Shown: positions 9,837-23,190 of the stretch, in pieces
Layout of the letters: every line of letters starts with the position of its first letter
How positions within the stretch are numbered: position 1 is the first letter of the stretch
Origin: Grammothele lineata
Taxonomy: Eukaryota > Basidiomycota > Agaricomycetes > Polyporales > Polyporaceae
Assembly: GCA_002150815.3 (NCBI GenBank)
Contig: NDFF03000181.1
Span: forward strand, 1-64,000
DNA: 64,000 bases
Direction of reading: 5' to 3'
Position numbers and translations under genes: made by a program
The notes under the pieces: generated by a model
What the model saw: only the letters and a program-made list of their open reading frames with translations
Databases searched by the model: none
What the model was told of the DNA's origin: nothing

Positions 9837-10542
9837 CACGCGCTCAGCTCTCTCTCCCTCCCTACTTTCGCTTAGACCTTCTGCCTCTCGTCGACGTCGC
9901 AGTCACACGCCAGATCCTCCCCTCCTCTTCACCCTCGTTGTTGTACGCGTACGCATGGCCCGCTCAGTCGCACCTCACCGGCACCCACCCTCGGAACACG
10001 TTTGTACACTGTACACTACGCCTATTATTATTACGTTCGATTTCGTTCGCAGCTGTGAGCGCTCCCGCTACTACCCTCCGCACTCGCGACTCCGTCGTCC
10101 ACGACGTGCCCGCCAGCGCTGGCGACAGCGTCTCAGACAAGACAGAACTTCAGCGATCTGCCAACATCCATGCGGGAGCCGAACAGTCGTGACAGTGCTC
10201 ATGTCCGGATCGCGGCGCGTGGTGCATCGCCTTCCGGGCTCACGCAGAGCCTGAGTGCCTGGGTGCATTTCTCAGCGCTCTCTATGGCCGCTCGTCACTG
10301 TGCTGCGGACAATAAGGGGCCCGATGTCCATCGCTGGACAGGCCTGGGACAGGCATTGGCATTGGGCAAGTTGGGTGCTGCAGGGTCACTCTCCAGTCCG
10401 ACGGTTCTTCAAGTACCGCGTGCTTCCGCGAGCTTCGAGTGATTGCCGGGGCGTACCCCGCGCTCGTAATGAACCGTGTTGAGGTGTTCTGATGCGGAGG
10501 CGGGGTATGGGCCTGGTCGGGTGCGAGGACGGAGTAAGTATT

Positions 10543-10569
10543 GTACAGTCATGGACCGCTCCTTGAAAC
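10543..10569. repeat. Left arm of a 27-bp perfect inverted repeat
   Basis: These 27 bases are the exact reverse complement of 11292-11318. Extending inward, four more bases pair with one mismatch. The arms are 722 bp apart. No target duplication and no transposase are visible, so the origin is unclear. Confidence 0.8.
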
Positions 10570-11291
10570 GCCCAAATCATATTTCGCGTGAATCTACCCG
10601 ACCTGTGTATGCACATTCATAAAACTTTGCACACATGTTACACAACGTATACGCCATGTTCTCTCAACATCTTGTGTCTTCCCGTCGTGTTGAGCAAGCT
10701 AGGTGACTCGAATACACGAGGGCTCAGATAGGCGCCCAAACCCACTCGGTGAAACAGCTTGTGCGCAACAACCAATACATATCTTCAGTCTCAAATGTCA
10801 GTAGAAAACGCCTTCAAAATAATTCCGCATATTCTTTTTAGTGCCCAGAATTATTCCAAGGCAGTTGGAAGCCTGTGGGGCTGGCAACGAACAGAAATGC
10901 GGTTGGCCGGCGCAAGGCTCGATCCCGCGGGCGCTTACATGATTTCACCTCATTCCCGCAATACATCTTTCAAAATCTCGGCGAAGGCACCGCGTTCGCC
11001 CACAGAATTTCACGTACAGGCGACCGGAATATGTTGTAATGGGGTGAGAAGGTTCATACCGTAAATTGTGAATGCTCTAACTATAAAACTGTCGCCGAAG
11101 ATTTGGGAGGGTATAGTGCCATCATTCCATCGAGGCATTCACCATCTATATTTTGATTGTTTCGCGTCGCAATGTCGATTTCTTGTGCTCAGAAGGTAGC
11201 TACTGATTAAGAGCTTGAAAACGAGCCCAAGATCAAGTGAATCGGGCCAGATTGAAGCAGTATAGGGCCATGTGTTTCAAGGAGTGGGGGT

Positions 11292-11318
11292 GTTTCAAGG
11301 AGCGGTCCATGACTGTAC
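11292..11318. repeat. Right arm of the 27-bp inverted repeat
   Basis: Exact reverse complement of 10543-10569. Just left of this arm the motif GTTTCAAGGAG(C/T)G occurs a second time, near 11274-11285, in the same orientation, so the arm itself has been partly duplicated. Confidence 0.75.
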
Positions 11319-12823
11319 TGAGGCTGCGGCGACTGTCCGGACCGACCAGCGAATGGTGCTGGACTAGGACCTCACATCGACGGCGCAGGAGAAACGCTCG
11401 CGGCAGCACTTTCGACGGCCTGTCAAATCGCGCAGAACTCCGAATCAGCGATCGGCGCCTCTCTAAATCGCACCGTGAAACCGCCGTACTTGAAGGTGAC
11501 GGACTCGCGCGATTAACGCTGTCGTTCGGGCAAGCCATCATCGGTTTGAGCGACGAGTTGCGCTACTCATTTACGTCGGCGCGATCCGGACGTCTACACC
11601 ACCACACGCAGTCGTCTTGACGTCCTCGTTACGCACAGACGGTGCTCGATGGATGCCCACACGCGCACCCATTTGTGGGTCCATGGGCGGAGATTGGATG
11701 CAAAGGGGGTGTAAGTTTTCAGGATCCGTGATCATGCGCGCGGCCAGATGGTAGTAGATCATGATCATGTCACTACTCCGTCGGCCGCCACCACCGATAC
11801 GTCCCTCTTGCCGGCTCGCAATTTTCCACCTGCCATATAACGGGCTATACACGTCACGGTGATACCAGAACATTAACATTTCCGCGGCTAGAGTTTGTAG
11901 AACGGTGGGCATGTGGTCTCGGCCTATAGCTATACTTACTGGCAGAGATGGTGGCGTGCGGTTTCCACGCTAACCGAGCCACAATCTCACAGATGTAAAC
12001 CCCCACCAGGCTGGCGTCTGAACGATGCAACCCGAAGTAGAGCAGAGGAGGGAGTGTGCGTCTGCGCGCATCCTGTTGGCAGCTGTACGGACTTCAACCG
12101 TCGCTTCTGGAACCTTGAGCGATACCCTCAGTGAAGGGCCGGCATCCGATCCGACTGAAGGCGTCGGGCATAGCCCCTAGCGATGTATCGGACAGCACTG
12201 AACTCGACGCCTGGGCACATGTCAGACGCGTGTTGTGTAATCCCGCGTTGTTGCCACGCTTTGGAATCGGTAAGATTTCTCCCGTGGGTGTGCGTCCTCT
12301 CAGAGAAGTTGAACGGGAGGAAGTCAGCAGAGAAGAAGTGAGGTAGCCTGGTACAGGGGCAATGAACGTTGAGATTGGAGTGATAGACGGGTGCGCACGA
12401 CTTCGACGGGGTAAACGCGGCGTGCGTGCGGCTTTGGACCGGTGCCGGACATTTGTAGAAGATGGCTTGAACGGCGCTCTTCAGCCTCGGAGGACCTCCA
12501 AGAAGTAACAAGAAACAATGAGAAGAAGCCTTCGCTCAATCTTCCCATCCCAATCAAGTTCTGAGGGTCATCTCTTCGGGGCGGCTGCAATGTCCGTGGG
12601 TCTTCCGTTCCAATCGGCATCCATAGATAGTTCGCGGGCCTCCGCCTCCGTCTATACAAAAGAGTGTGCGTGTAATGATGCATAGCCTCGAGAGAACGCC
12701 AGAGTTTACACGCTATGCTTCGACCAGGCTCGCGAAGTGCGAGGCTCCGGACGCCGCGGCCTGCTACTCGGTTCCAAAAGTTTCAACACCGTCCACCAAA
12801 CGGCACGGGGATCGCGGCCTCCG

Positions 12824-14993
12824 TCAGCTGCCCCTCCCTCTCGTGGCTATACTGTTCATTCGGTGCTGAACTTCAGGTAGCGTCTCGAGCGGGATGGCTT
12901 CAGGGACGGAGCGCAGCGGCTCGCTGAGCAGGGGCGCGGGGGAGAGCTGCGAGCGCGACGCGCGGATGTGGAGCACCCCACCTGGGCTCGTCACCGACCG
13001 CTCGCCGAACGCGCGCATGTCCCCGCCAGAGACCAGCTCTGCGATGCGAGTCGAGGTTTGCATGTTGCTCCAGTCGAAGGAGGGCGCGGTGGGGTCGAGG
13101 TGGCCGAGGGCTTGTTGCGCGAGGAAACGCCGCGAGTTGAGCCTGAGGGGAAGCTGTTAGGATACGGGCAATAGATGAGAGTAGGTTGGTGCTTACACCG
13201 CAAGCGTCGAGTTGGAGTACACTGTTAAAATGTGAGCTCGCGGGGAACGCAGAGAAGCGATGGTGGGTACGCACGCATTGTGGAGACCATGGAAAGCCCA
13301 ATGTAAACGAAGTTCCCTGGCATCACTGAGGCCTGAAGGAGAGTGAGATTATTGACCTCTATAGATATAGTCGAGACACACCACAATTAAGCAGAGGAGG
13401 CTCGTGGTACTTGAATCGCCCATCAGGTTCGAGTGCATCTCTTCGTATCATGCACGAGACTTACCTGGTCAGCACGCCTGGTACGGTCCGTCATTAAAGC
13501 GCCATCGCGACAAGTACACGACACATACCTGTGTTGATTGTATATGCCGTGAGAAGGTGCAACACTGAGTCGGTCCTGGAAGAAGTTGAACGCTAACATC
13601 TTCTGAGAAAGGTGACGCGTTTACCGTTTGAACCCCGTCCTGTTTTGGCGCAGCACTAAGATGACAGTGGTCGCCAGCAGAACATTGATGGCTACGGAGA
13701 ACGCCCACAGAGCCGAGTCCAACCACTGTGGACAACATCGATATCAGGATCTCAGGAAAGACTAATGTGGCGCAGAAGCACGTACGGTGACGCTTCTCCA
13801 GCTGTCGAACGCCTCTCGAGTAAACCTTGCATAATGATGAGATCATAGTAGCATCTTCAAGGCACTGCCTTACCCCTCAACCGTCGCCGCTGGAAGGAAC
13901 AAATGAGATCAGATCATAAGGAGAAGGCGGAGGAAATACCTAATGCAAATCCTGAACCGGGGTAATGATTGGGTGGTTGATTATGGGTAGATCACTTGAG
14001 GTAGGACCACGGACGTACCGATCTCTCCGACAATCAAAAGAGCCTACCAATCACCGTTGGGTCAATGTAACATGGATGCGTGGAAAGTACGTACGACAAT
14101 AAATACAAGAGTCTTGTACCACGATCCCACTACACAGAGGAAGATAAGCAACTTATTGAACGAGAGTATGACAGGGGAACGCACTAAGAGAAACGCGTCT
14201 TGAATAGAAGCTGGGGAAGACTTAATTGAGACCATAGATGCAGACGTCGAGAGTAATCACCTTTGCGAGATCACAATGATAACACCCTGCCATAAAAATG
14301 AGTGGGTGTATTCAGAGTATGAAGAACCAGATGGCCTACCGTTGTTGGTGTCAGCAACTGAAGAAGGGGCGTACATCAGTATGTTTACCAGCTATGTCAG
14401 ATAGCCAGACTTGCCCGCAGTGACCTGTCATTGAAAGATGTAACTATCGTGCAGTTGCGAATCACGAAGAACCTACCAGATACCATCAGCCAGATTGAGT
14501 GGCTTGAAGTAGTTTCGAACAAGATAGAAGTAGCTATAGAGTTCGCGGGTCGTTTAGAGAACTCGGTCCGTGAAGCGCAGCTAGCGCACCATGCATGGAT
14601 GCAGAGCATCAAGTAGAACGTGTCTGCAAGCCTGAGTACATGCTTCTGTGAGAAAAAGTCATTGCTGCGTCTCGGAGATGGACACTTACAAAAGAGCTGA
14701 GACCTGATACCGGAAAGGTCAGCACGGAGTCTCCGATCTAGATGGTGCACGAACAATATATCTTAAGCGCGGAACGTCCTGCTTGTATATCCGAAAGTAC
14801 CGAAAGGCCTGGTGGATAGTCAAGCCGTACAAACTGAAACACGAATTAATGAGCTATTTGAGGTGAGCGATATGAGAGGTGCTTACACGAGGGCGACGTA
14901 CGTGCCAATCAAGATGGCGCCGAAGCTCTTGTCGAGCCGCGGCGCGTTATCGAGAAAGGCCTGCAGCTCCGCCTCCTCAGAGGGGGTGGTCAT
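12824..14993 (-). CDS. DUF6534-type multi-pass membrane protein (copy 2)
   Basis: Spliced model of 21 exons and 365 aa, start ATG at 14993-14991, exon 1 14993-14887, last exon 13142-12824. Exon lengths after the first are 79, 14, 42, 57, 10, 18, 26, 26, 35, 25, 12, 16, 40, 101, 47, 13, 28, 58, 25 and 319. N-terminal signature: RLDKSFGAILIGTY. Exon 6 (14424-14415) is followed by a GC donor (GCAAGT), a GC-AG intron in an otherwise GT-AG gene. The C-terminal exon is unsplit and carries FDWSNMQTSTRIAEL, a tail shared with the copy at 19910, so these two are close relatives. It is a predicted integral membrane protein of unknown function. It is convergent with copy 1 and divergent from copy 3. Confidence 0.9.
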
Positions 14994-16585
14994 GGCTTCC
15001 TGTGAAGAGGTGTCTTGGGGAGTTGAACGATATCTATAGAAGATGTCAACAGCACAGTCGCACGTGCGGGCGCACCGCCCGTACGAACATCGATCACCGA
15101 ACGCCTCCGAACTTTGAGTCCTGCAGCAGCTCCCAAGTTGACAGCCCTCCACGGCGCACTGTGTCCGGATAATGATGCAAGATCCCTTATAAATTCTCGT
15201 CCCGGATACTGCTCGGCTTTGGGCGACGTCGGTGAGGACCTACCTAGGTAGCCCTAGCCAGCACGGGAAAGTTCAGACAGCACAGAGCCCACACCCGCGC
15301 CCGCGCCGCATGGGTAGTTAGCGCGCTCCACTACCATCTGTCGAGAAAAAAGTTGACGCCCATCGCGGGCGACGAGAGACCCGGTTCAAACACGATGTTA
15401 GGATCGAAGCTGGTGCAAGACCCATTGGAAATATGAATTGGGATTGGATTGCAACACGAAGTTTGAGTCGGAACCTCTTCGCAACGCGGGCAGAGTTGGT
15501 GAGATGAGGGAGAGATTCCACCTCCCTGTACATCTGTATGCATACTTTGAAGCAACTGAGCGGAGAGTTTTGAATCAGGCTTGCGGCAGCGGGGTGGCAG
15601 GCGCACAGTGAGAAACCCCGTCCGAGCCAGGATAACGGGCGCGCACCTTTCACTGATGTCTCTCACGTCTGGTTCCGGAGTCGGTCACAGGTTTGATGAG
15701 AGCGGTAGTGTCCGACCTGTTGCCGCCGGCAGATCCCCGTATTCTCAGGGGCGTCCCCACGTCCTTTCAGGTTGTCCCAAGAGAGAGGTGTTCGGAAGAG
15801 GTGGCGCCGTAAAGAGACGCAAGCGTCGGACCAGATGCGTCGGAGTTTCAATCTCGTGTCGGCGATACAACGTGCTGCGGAGGCTTCCACCCAACTTCGA
15901 CTCTCAAAATTTCACAGATCCCTCGGAGAATATAGACCACGAGAGAAGAGCTGAATCAAAGCCGTGAAGAGAGCCGCTCCGACGAAGGGACCTTGATCCG
16001 ATTTCCCTTGCTACGTGCTTGCTCCATACCAACTTCCCGTTTTGAGATTGACGTCCAGGGAAACTCAGGGGATGCCGAGACAGGTTTGGTCCAGTCGCCC
16101 GCACAATCGTGATATCGATCATGTGCGCTTTGAAGCTCTTTTCGACAGAACCAGTGCTCAGCCGAGCCCTCGGTCCGCGAGCGTCGTCATACTTCTAGCT
16201 TATCAGTTACGCTATTCAGCCAGTTTCCCATGTTCGAATTCGAATGCGAGAAGAATCGTGGGGTCGCAACCGTACGTGAGCGCTGCGCTTTCTTGCTGGA
16301 ACGCCCGCATGACGACGTCCCTAGCGGTACCTGCTCTTGAAGCACCAAGGGGAAATGGAACCTGTGCCGGCGGCTGTGGACAGCGTTCCGATGTATCCAC
16401 GCTAGATTCCCTCTCAGCGATCAGCGCAGGCGATTGCGAACCTTGCACGTTTGGTCAGGAACATCACTGATGCTGTTTCCGCTCATAATTGTACTTATTA
16501 CTCAGGCCATAGAGCAAGATCACGGTCTCCTTCCTTCCCGTTTCATCTCTCGCACGTTGCCTGGGGCTCGCCAAGCTCGGAAGTT
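14994..16585. other. Divergent intergenic region between DUF6534 copies 2 and 3
   Basis: About 1.6 kb serving as promoter region for both genes. A TATAGATA-like element on the minus strand near 15032-15039 could serve copy 2. I see no coding sequence, repeat or RNA gene in it. Confidence 0.45.
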
Positions 16586-18757
16586 ATGTCCGCTGAATCG
16601 TCACCTCTAGCAGGGTTGGTATTCCCTGCGCTGGACGATACTCTTGGAGCACTCCTGATTGGTGCGAGCTTGGCATCCGTGTGAGTCCTTTTTACAGAGC
16701 AATGTCTCTATGATTACGATTCTCATGCGACACAGACTTGCTGGGATCTCTTTTCATCAGGCCTTCCGGTACTTTCGACATTATGGGCACTCAGATCACT
16801 TTTTGTCCACTACGACGGTACGCACCACTTCTCCCTAGCTTTGGCATATTGTACTTAACGGGTACTCAGGCGGTCATCGTCTTGTAAGAGCCCGCAGAGC
16901 TGTAGTGTGCAAGGTACTAACTCCAAACCTCCGACGCAGCGGGCTGGACCTTTTCCAAGAGCTCTTAATTGCCCACACATGGTATGCTACTCGTTCGACT
17001 TCCTCGGTCATCTCACTCAGGCTGGGTCGCAGTTACTACTACCTGGTCTCCCACTACTTCAGCCCTAAGTTCCTTCTCACGAGTGTCTGGTGAGTATCCA
17101 GTCGCCCTCGTACATGGCTTGAGCTCACCACGGTTGCAGGTCATTAAGAGTAAGCACAATCCACTGCGCTCGAGCGTTCTATACGTGCTTAAGCTGGCCC
17201 TAGATCTTTGTACCCACGTCGGTGTGTATTGCTCGTCCCACCCTTGCGACACTATTACTCATGTCCATGAAAGGGTGTTATGGCTGCGGTGGCCCATTTG
17301 TGAGTCGAGTTCTTATCCATCCGCTTCATGATACACCAGTGAACGTGGTTTTCCCAAGATTCCTCATCAGTCGTGCGATATCATGTGCGTGCGCTCTCTG
17401 CAAACGTTACCTGTACTGATAGTGAACGTTCAGTGGAGAAAAACATGTTTGTCATGGTGTCTTTAGTAGTCGTGAGTCGTTTGGTGGTGCGATGTAGTGG
17501 TCAGTAACGCTGAGTATCCATACAAGCTCTTCTCGGGGCTCTTAATATCTGAAGTTGGTACGTTTGCTTAATATCTACCTGCCTATCCTCGTCATCTGAT
17601 CTGGGTCTCTCCCAGGATTGTGCGCTGGTAAGGCGTATATTAGCCATTCCGCTTATACAATGCGCTCACTCTTGTCGCAGCGACGACAGTATTCCTGTGC
17701 GTGGCTCCACGGAACTTCCTGAGCGTGCTGTATTAATAAAAGGGGACAGCTTCATCCACGGGACCTTTGCCTCATTCACCGAGCACAGCGCAGTAAGCGA
17801 AACCCGCGGTTATCCAGGACATCGTCCCTCTCATTGCTAACGCCGAATGCAGTGGCTAATACAGAGCGCGTTGGGTGCACGGGTGGCCGTCGACCTTTGC
17901 GTCGCGCTAGTGATGGTAATCCAAACACGTTGCGGTAGAACGGGGCTGAAAACGTACGTTCACTACCACTCCGCTGTCCTGTGCTTTGGGCTGACAGCCA
18001 GTAGGCCTCAAACTACTATCGACAGAGTCATTGCGTACGTCGTGAACACAGGTACGCTCTTCCTCTTGCTTCATTGTGTGTCCTGCCCCTGACGGCGTTA
18101 TCAGGGCTCTTTACAAGGTGAGTCAAGAGGTCACGAACGTTGATACTTCGAGGTGCTAATCGCGCGCAGCGCCATCAACCTAGCTGCAATGATCACGGTA
18201 AGCTCTCTCCTTGAGTTTAACGGTTGTCGTACTGATCATTGCTACATAGGCTCTAAGGATACCTAATGCGCTGATATACGTTGCGATCTACGTTGTATCA
18301 TCCAAACGTGCGTACCTTGGACTGGCTTCATGCGTAAAAATAGCTCACAGAGGGTCAACAGTGTACCCGAGTACTGTTCTTGCCATGTGAGCGACTCGAA
18401 GAGCATCTCGGGAGTCGTCTCGCTTACTCACTCGCTTTCTAGCCTGAACTCGCGCAAGAGAAAGACTCGGGCAAAGTCGGTCTCTGACGGTCCTTCCGAG
18501 GGCACAACGTGGGTCGAGATGAACGACCGCATGTCCACAACCCTCCAAGCACCGCGTATGAACATCTCAGACTCTCCTGTACGTCCCATGCACCTGTACT
18601 CGTGCGCGTGCGAGATGTTGAAGTTACTTTCTCACAGCCGGAGAGCCTGGATCTCTCGAAGGGACGCGCGCCCTCGACACGACGCGGCATCGCGGGACAC
18701 AACCCCTATAGTGTCTCCATCGATATCGGAGCACGGCGCTTCAAGAAGGATTACTGA
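16586..18757 (+). CDS. DUF6534-type multi-pass membrane protein (copy 3)
   Basis: Spliced model of 22 exons and 345 aa, start ATG 16586, first exon to 16680, last exons 18443-18578 and 18638-18757. The small exons fall on the shared ladder (14, 42, 57, 10, 18, 26, 26, then 12, 16, 43, 101, 47, 13, 28, 58, 25). Exons 2, 10 and 11 are each longer by whole codons. N-terminus: LDDTLGALLIGASL. Later landmarks are YYYLVSHYF and WLIQSALGARVAVDL in place of the usual WLISACFGM. It is the most diverged N-terminal half among the copies, but every splice junction remains in frame, so I read it as functional. Its tail is hydrophilic and matches neither the WNVPQ nor the FDW class. Confidence 0.84.
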
Positions 18758-19909
18758 CCTGTGCAGCCCGCTTGTGCTGCGTGCTCCGCATGACTATAAT
18801 GAGTATCTTTCGTTGACCTGGCGCAAGCTTCCATCATGCCAGTAACTTATTTTGGAGAACGTATCTTGATGCCTATCTTCGTGTACTTTACATAATGCAC
18901 CAGCCTGCCTACGTATTTATTCACGTCCTGCCACATACGCTACCGGGTGCGAGAGCGTATGTCGTTTTCCCATAAGGGTGCTAGTTACTGCGACATTTTC
19001 AGCTCATGAATGTGTAGAGCTCACTTGGTTGCGAAACGGCCATCGCGACATATGATCCCTCAACTTGGACGTCAACCTCAGTGAAGCTCGAACGTTGCTC
19101 GAGCGCCAGGGCTGTACCGAATCATCGCCTTACGGTCGGTCCGAACATCCGGGTGGCGGGGGACAAATAAACCATCACAATGCCGCTACTTCCGCCGATC
19201 AATTTCTACACGCGCTGAAGTGCTACCTCCTACACTGTTGTTCACCGCCAAAGACAATCAGCGCATAGAAGATGCACGGAAGAAGGTTGGAAGAAGGCTC
19301 AATCGACGCTCAGAACAAAGCTGCGCCCACCGTCCGATCGGATCTTGACCGGCATTGCAGGTGTCGCCGGGGCGCTGCCAGTAGCCGCCCACCGCCGGGG
19401 CGCCGCGGCCTCAGAATGTGAGATGCATCAGGTGCGCCCGTCATTCGAGCCTTGTTCTCCCTCATGGCGGCGTTGTTCCGTAATGAGCGCGGTGCACGGT
19501 CTGGAAAGCAATTTGATTGAGACTAGCGCCTCCCTTTGCGGCTGGACGACGAAAATAGGGGCGATTTCAGGGGCACCTGGACACTTGAGTAGTCCGAGAA
19601 GCGTTATGGACTTGCAGCATCGACACTACGTTGCCTAGAAACACTCTAGGTTGAGAGTATCTAAGTTGGGCGTTGCCGGAAGGTCGGAGGTCTATTGATC
19701 GAAGACGAATCGTGCAGATTGAGAAGGCCGCATATTGGATTATCTGGAGGAATAAGCGGGGGTGTCAAAGCGATCATATGGAAGATCATCTCCTGAGGCG
19801 GTCGGACGCCCTGACCGATGTTCCATATGAGAAAGACATTACGCTTGAGGATGGTGTCTGTGTTTTATATCTCCCAGCTCTTGATCTCTCTGATACTACC
19901 GCGGGCGAC
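18758..19909. other. Intergenic between DUF6534 copies 3 and 4
   Basis: 1.15 kb without a recognisable gene. Likely promoter of copy 4. A TTTATAT run sits about 45 bp before its ATG. Confidence 0.45.
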
Positions 19910-22182
19910 ATGTCTTCTCCCTCGGATGTTGTTCCCACAGCTGAAGCCTTGCTCGATAGTTTTCCCCGACTAGACAAAAGCTTCGGAGCGATTCTTATCG
20001 GCACATATATCACCCTCGTGTACGCTATCTCCTACTTGCTACATCAATAAGCTTACTGATCCGCTTCAGTCTTTACGGTCTAACGGTGCACCAAGCGTTT
20101 CGGTATTTCCGACTTTATAAACGAGATGTAACGCGTCTCAGAATCATGGTTCGTAGAAGTGCACTCTTCATTCTAGTTTACTGAAACGAGATCTCTATCG
20201 GTAGGTCGTGACAGTTCTGTAGGTCTCAGCTGCTAGTCGGAGTAATCTGTCGCTCAGCTGACGAGCGATGATAGGCTAGCAGATACATTCTACATCATGC
20301 TTTGCATGCATGCATGGTCCGAGCACCTCCATCGTGTCAGTGTACCGTTTACAATCTCACACTCTTCTCCTGTAGCTACTTTTATCTCGTCAAGAACTAC
20401 TTCGAACCGCTGGCATTAATGCGAGGCGTTTGGTATGAATCTCCCGTAATCACGCTTAAACCGTTTCTTACACATCTATAGGTCTCTTCGAGTACGTGGT
20501 TCCTCCTCGACGTGAAGGCGTCGTGACAGATTTCTTAGACACTCACATCGATTGATCATGATTAGTTATTGTCGCCTACGACGGTACGCAACGTCCCCGC
20601 TGCACGACGCTATACCAAGTATTAAATGGACTCCTTACCCTCTTTCAGGGCCTCGTGATTGTGATTACACAGAGGTACGCTTCAGAATTGAATTTTGGCT
20701 CTGTGTACTCACGAAACGTCGAGACAGTTTCTATCTGGGACGAGTGTCCATAAGTACGTACCCTACACCTCCGTTTCCTATGCGAGCTTAGAAATGCTGC
20801 GAACAGTGGGGTCATGGTACCCTTTTCTCATCATTGTGACGGTTTGTGATAGTTTGTGTCCTCATATGCAGAGCGTGCTTATCATTGAGGTAACAGGTCG
20901 TGTTGATGATGGGGGAAATCGGTACGTTCGCAGTCGACGGTTCGGATATACTCGTGTAACCGTGAAACCGCTATGGAACTACAGCATTCACGATAGGTGA
21001 GTACCAACGTATACGATCATATTGTAATGTACATGCTTACGCCGACTGTCAGCTTCCACATACGAAACGTGAGGTCCACGTTGCCCAGAGACATACACCT
21101 CTGACCATCGTCCGCAGTTTCTATCTTCGCACATTTAACGACTGGAAGACCGTGGCAGTGAGTCAATTATCAAACACGATCCCTTCTGCCAACCGGAACT
21201 CTGAGCGAGTACTTTAGTGGGTTTCTTCCGCAGGATGGGCATTCTCCGCTTCTATCGACGTCATCCTGGCTACTACTCTTATCATCGTCCTCCGCCGTAA
21301 TCGAACAGGTTTCAAGCGGTCCGTATTTCACTGCTTCTTCTCATTTTGGTCGCTCACGTGGCATACACTCGAAGGACGGACTCCGTACTTCATACTTTGA
21401 TCGCCTACACGATCAATACAGGTACATCTTTCTCATCATGTTGCTAAATACCAGACTCATCATTTTGGTCCAGGCGTTCTTACAAGGTTGATTGAACTCC
21501 CAGGACTCTTAGAATACACAACTAATCTGAGTCTCCATTCGTAGCACTGCCAGTACCGTGTGCCTGTTCCTCGTACGTACATATCTACGAGATACGATCG
21601 CCTCGACTGATAAATATGCAGGGACTATTCCTTTCCGACAGTTTGATATATGTTAGCTTCTACATGTTTTCCACCATGCGTACGTATTTCTCCTCTACCG
21701 TTTCACTTCTCGGTACACTCAACTCATCTGCGCATGCAGTGTACTCCAACTCCATGTTGGCGATGTATGCCTTTGTCTATTAAGTGCTCGCTGCAGACTT
21801 TGACCCGTTTCCTTCGCACAGGCTAAATTCGAGACGCTTCCTAGCCAAGCGGGCGCTCGGAGGATTCGATCCGACAAGTCAGTCATTTGACTGGAGCGGC
21901 ATGCAGTTTTCGCAACGCATCGCCGAGCTCGCCGGCACAGCAACGCGGAGAGTGAGCGAATCTTCTGCTCTGCCTTTGACTACGTCTGCTGATAACCACG
22001 GACGTCCGGCACTAAAGACAACCGTCCTATCGGGTATGAGCGAGAGAAATGACGATAGTACGTTGGGGATAGCTTCAGGAACGGAACCCTTAGGCGGTTC
22101 TGCGGACGAAGTGGACTACATCTCCCTGGGGGAGACGCGGCTGCACCTCAAAAGGTACGAGCGGGAGCGGGAGCGAGAATAA
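19910..22182 (+). CDS. DUF6534-type multi-pass membrane protein (copy 4)
   Basis: Spliced model of 21 exons and 380 aa, start ATG 19910, exon 1 to 20019, last exon 21822-22182. Internal exon lengths are 79, 14, 42, 57, 10, 18, 26, 26, 35, 25, 12, 16, 40, 101, 47, 13, 28, 58, 25, identical to copy 2. N-terminus: RLDKSFGAILIGTY. The long unsplit C-terminal exon encodes LNSRRFLAKRALGGFD and FDWSGMQFSQRIAEL, then a Ser/Thr-rich and charged tail ending in an Arg/Glu run. It is a same-strand neighbour of copy 3 but resembles copy 2 more closely, so the array was not built simply by local tandem duplication. Confidence 0.9.
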
Positions 22183-23190
22183 CTGTAGAGGCTATGGTGG
22201 GAGCGGTATACAGAGAGGACTTGTTACGCCCGTAGTACCACGTGCATGTAGCATCTTACGGGGGCCCTTCTGTATCTCCACGGTCCGCGCTACAACGGCT
22301 GGAGTGACTAAACTTGAACATGACGGATTATTGTCACGTCGATGTCTTGATATCCAGAAGCCTTGTTTGACGTGATGAGCCGCCTCCGCAGCTGTCAGTG
22401 GTCGAACTCTGTAGCTGACTTGTTCACACTGGATGTCACACCGAAACACGCGCCTTTGGCTTTTAGCACTTCCGAACTTCTCGCAATTGGTGATGATATG
22501 CAGTAATTGCGGAAAAGGAAAGAGATTCTCAACCATACCGGGGAATCTGCGTAATGTTATCCGAAAGCAGGAGATGCGCGTCCACCGGGAATCGCCATGA
22601 GAAGTTACGGCATCCCGAGGACGTGTGGCGCGGCGCCGCCCAAAACCCGACTTTTGGGCATCTCTGCTCCCATCGGCGACTCTCTCACAAGGGCACGGCA
22701 TCAAGCTCAATCCGACCGTCTCAACGCTATGCCGGAAGGCTGCTTCTGCACGGCCTTCCGAAAACACAGAATGACGGATATGTAGTGGACGCATAGTAGA
22801 CGCGATCGCAGTGGCTGACTGACATTGCTCAAGTCGCCGCAATCATCGTCTCGACGATCAAAGCGTTCATCGCCCATAGTGGCGTGGGGTCCCCAAGGCA
22901 GAGCGAATGCGTCTGTCTCACGGCGGCGGGAGCAGCCGGAACAATCTCGTCCAGGTCCATGAGGCGGAACTGTTGAGCTTGATAGAAAAGATGGGCCAGT
23001 ACGATGGTGATCTACGGTATGCCGGAATAAAATATGGACTATCTGATACATGCGTGTGGGCGTGGTAGGACGTGCAAATGATGAGCTATGCGAGATATGA
23101 TCGTGAGGTACGTGTGCGTGAAGGAGGGACAAATACATGCTTTCTGGAGTCCGGAAAGTGCACAAGGGTGACAAGCTCGGACAAAGGTGG
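22183..23190. other. Convergent intergenic region between DUF6534 copies 4 and 5
   Basis: One kilobase between two gene ends. The 216-codon minus-strand open frame here (22192-22842) has no family resemblance I recognise and is probably chance. Confidence 0.45.

Larger units (their letters stand above)
9837..12823. other. Intergenic region between two convergent DUF6534 genes
   Basis: Three kilobases with no recognisable gene. It contains a 27-bp inverted repeat (10543-10569 and 11292-11318), described separately. Scattered open frames are short and overlap on both strands. Confidence 0.5.

Noticed and set aside
10543..11318. Inverted repeat as the ends of a DNA transposon
   Set aside because: No target-site duplication is seen at either side and there is no transposase frame between the arms.
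17697..17790. Copy 3 as a pseudogene because the expected acceptor at 17742 breaks the frame
   Set aside because: The next AG, at 17748-17749, restores the frame and gives a 43-nt exon, one codon longer than the family norm.
22192..22842. 216-codon minus-strand frame between copies 4 and 5
   Set aside because: Composition is not protein-like and no motif or exon partner was found.
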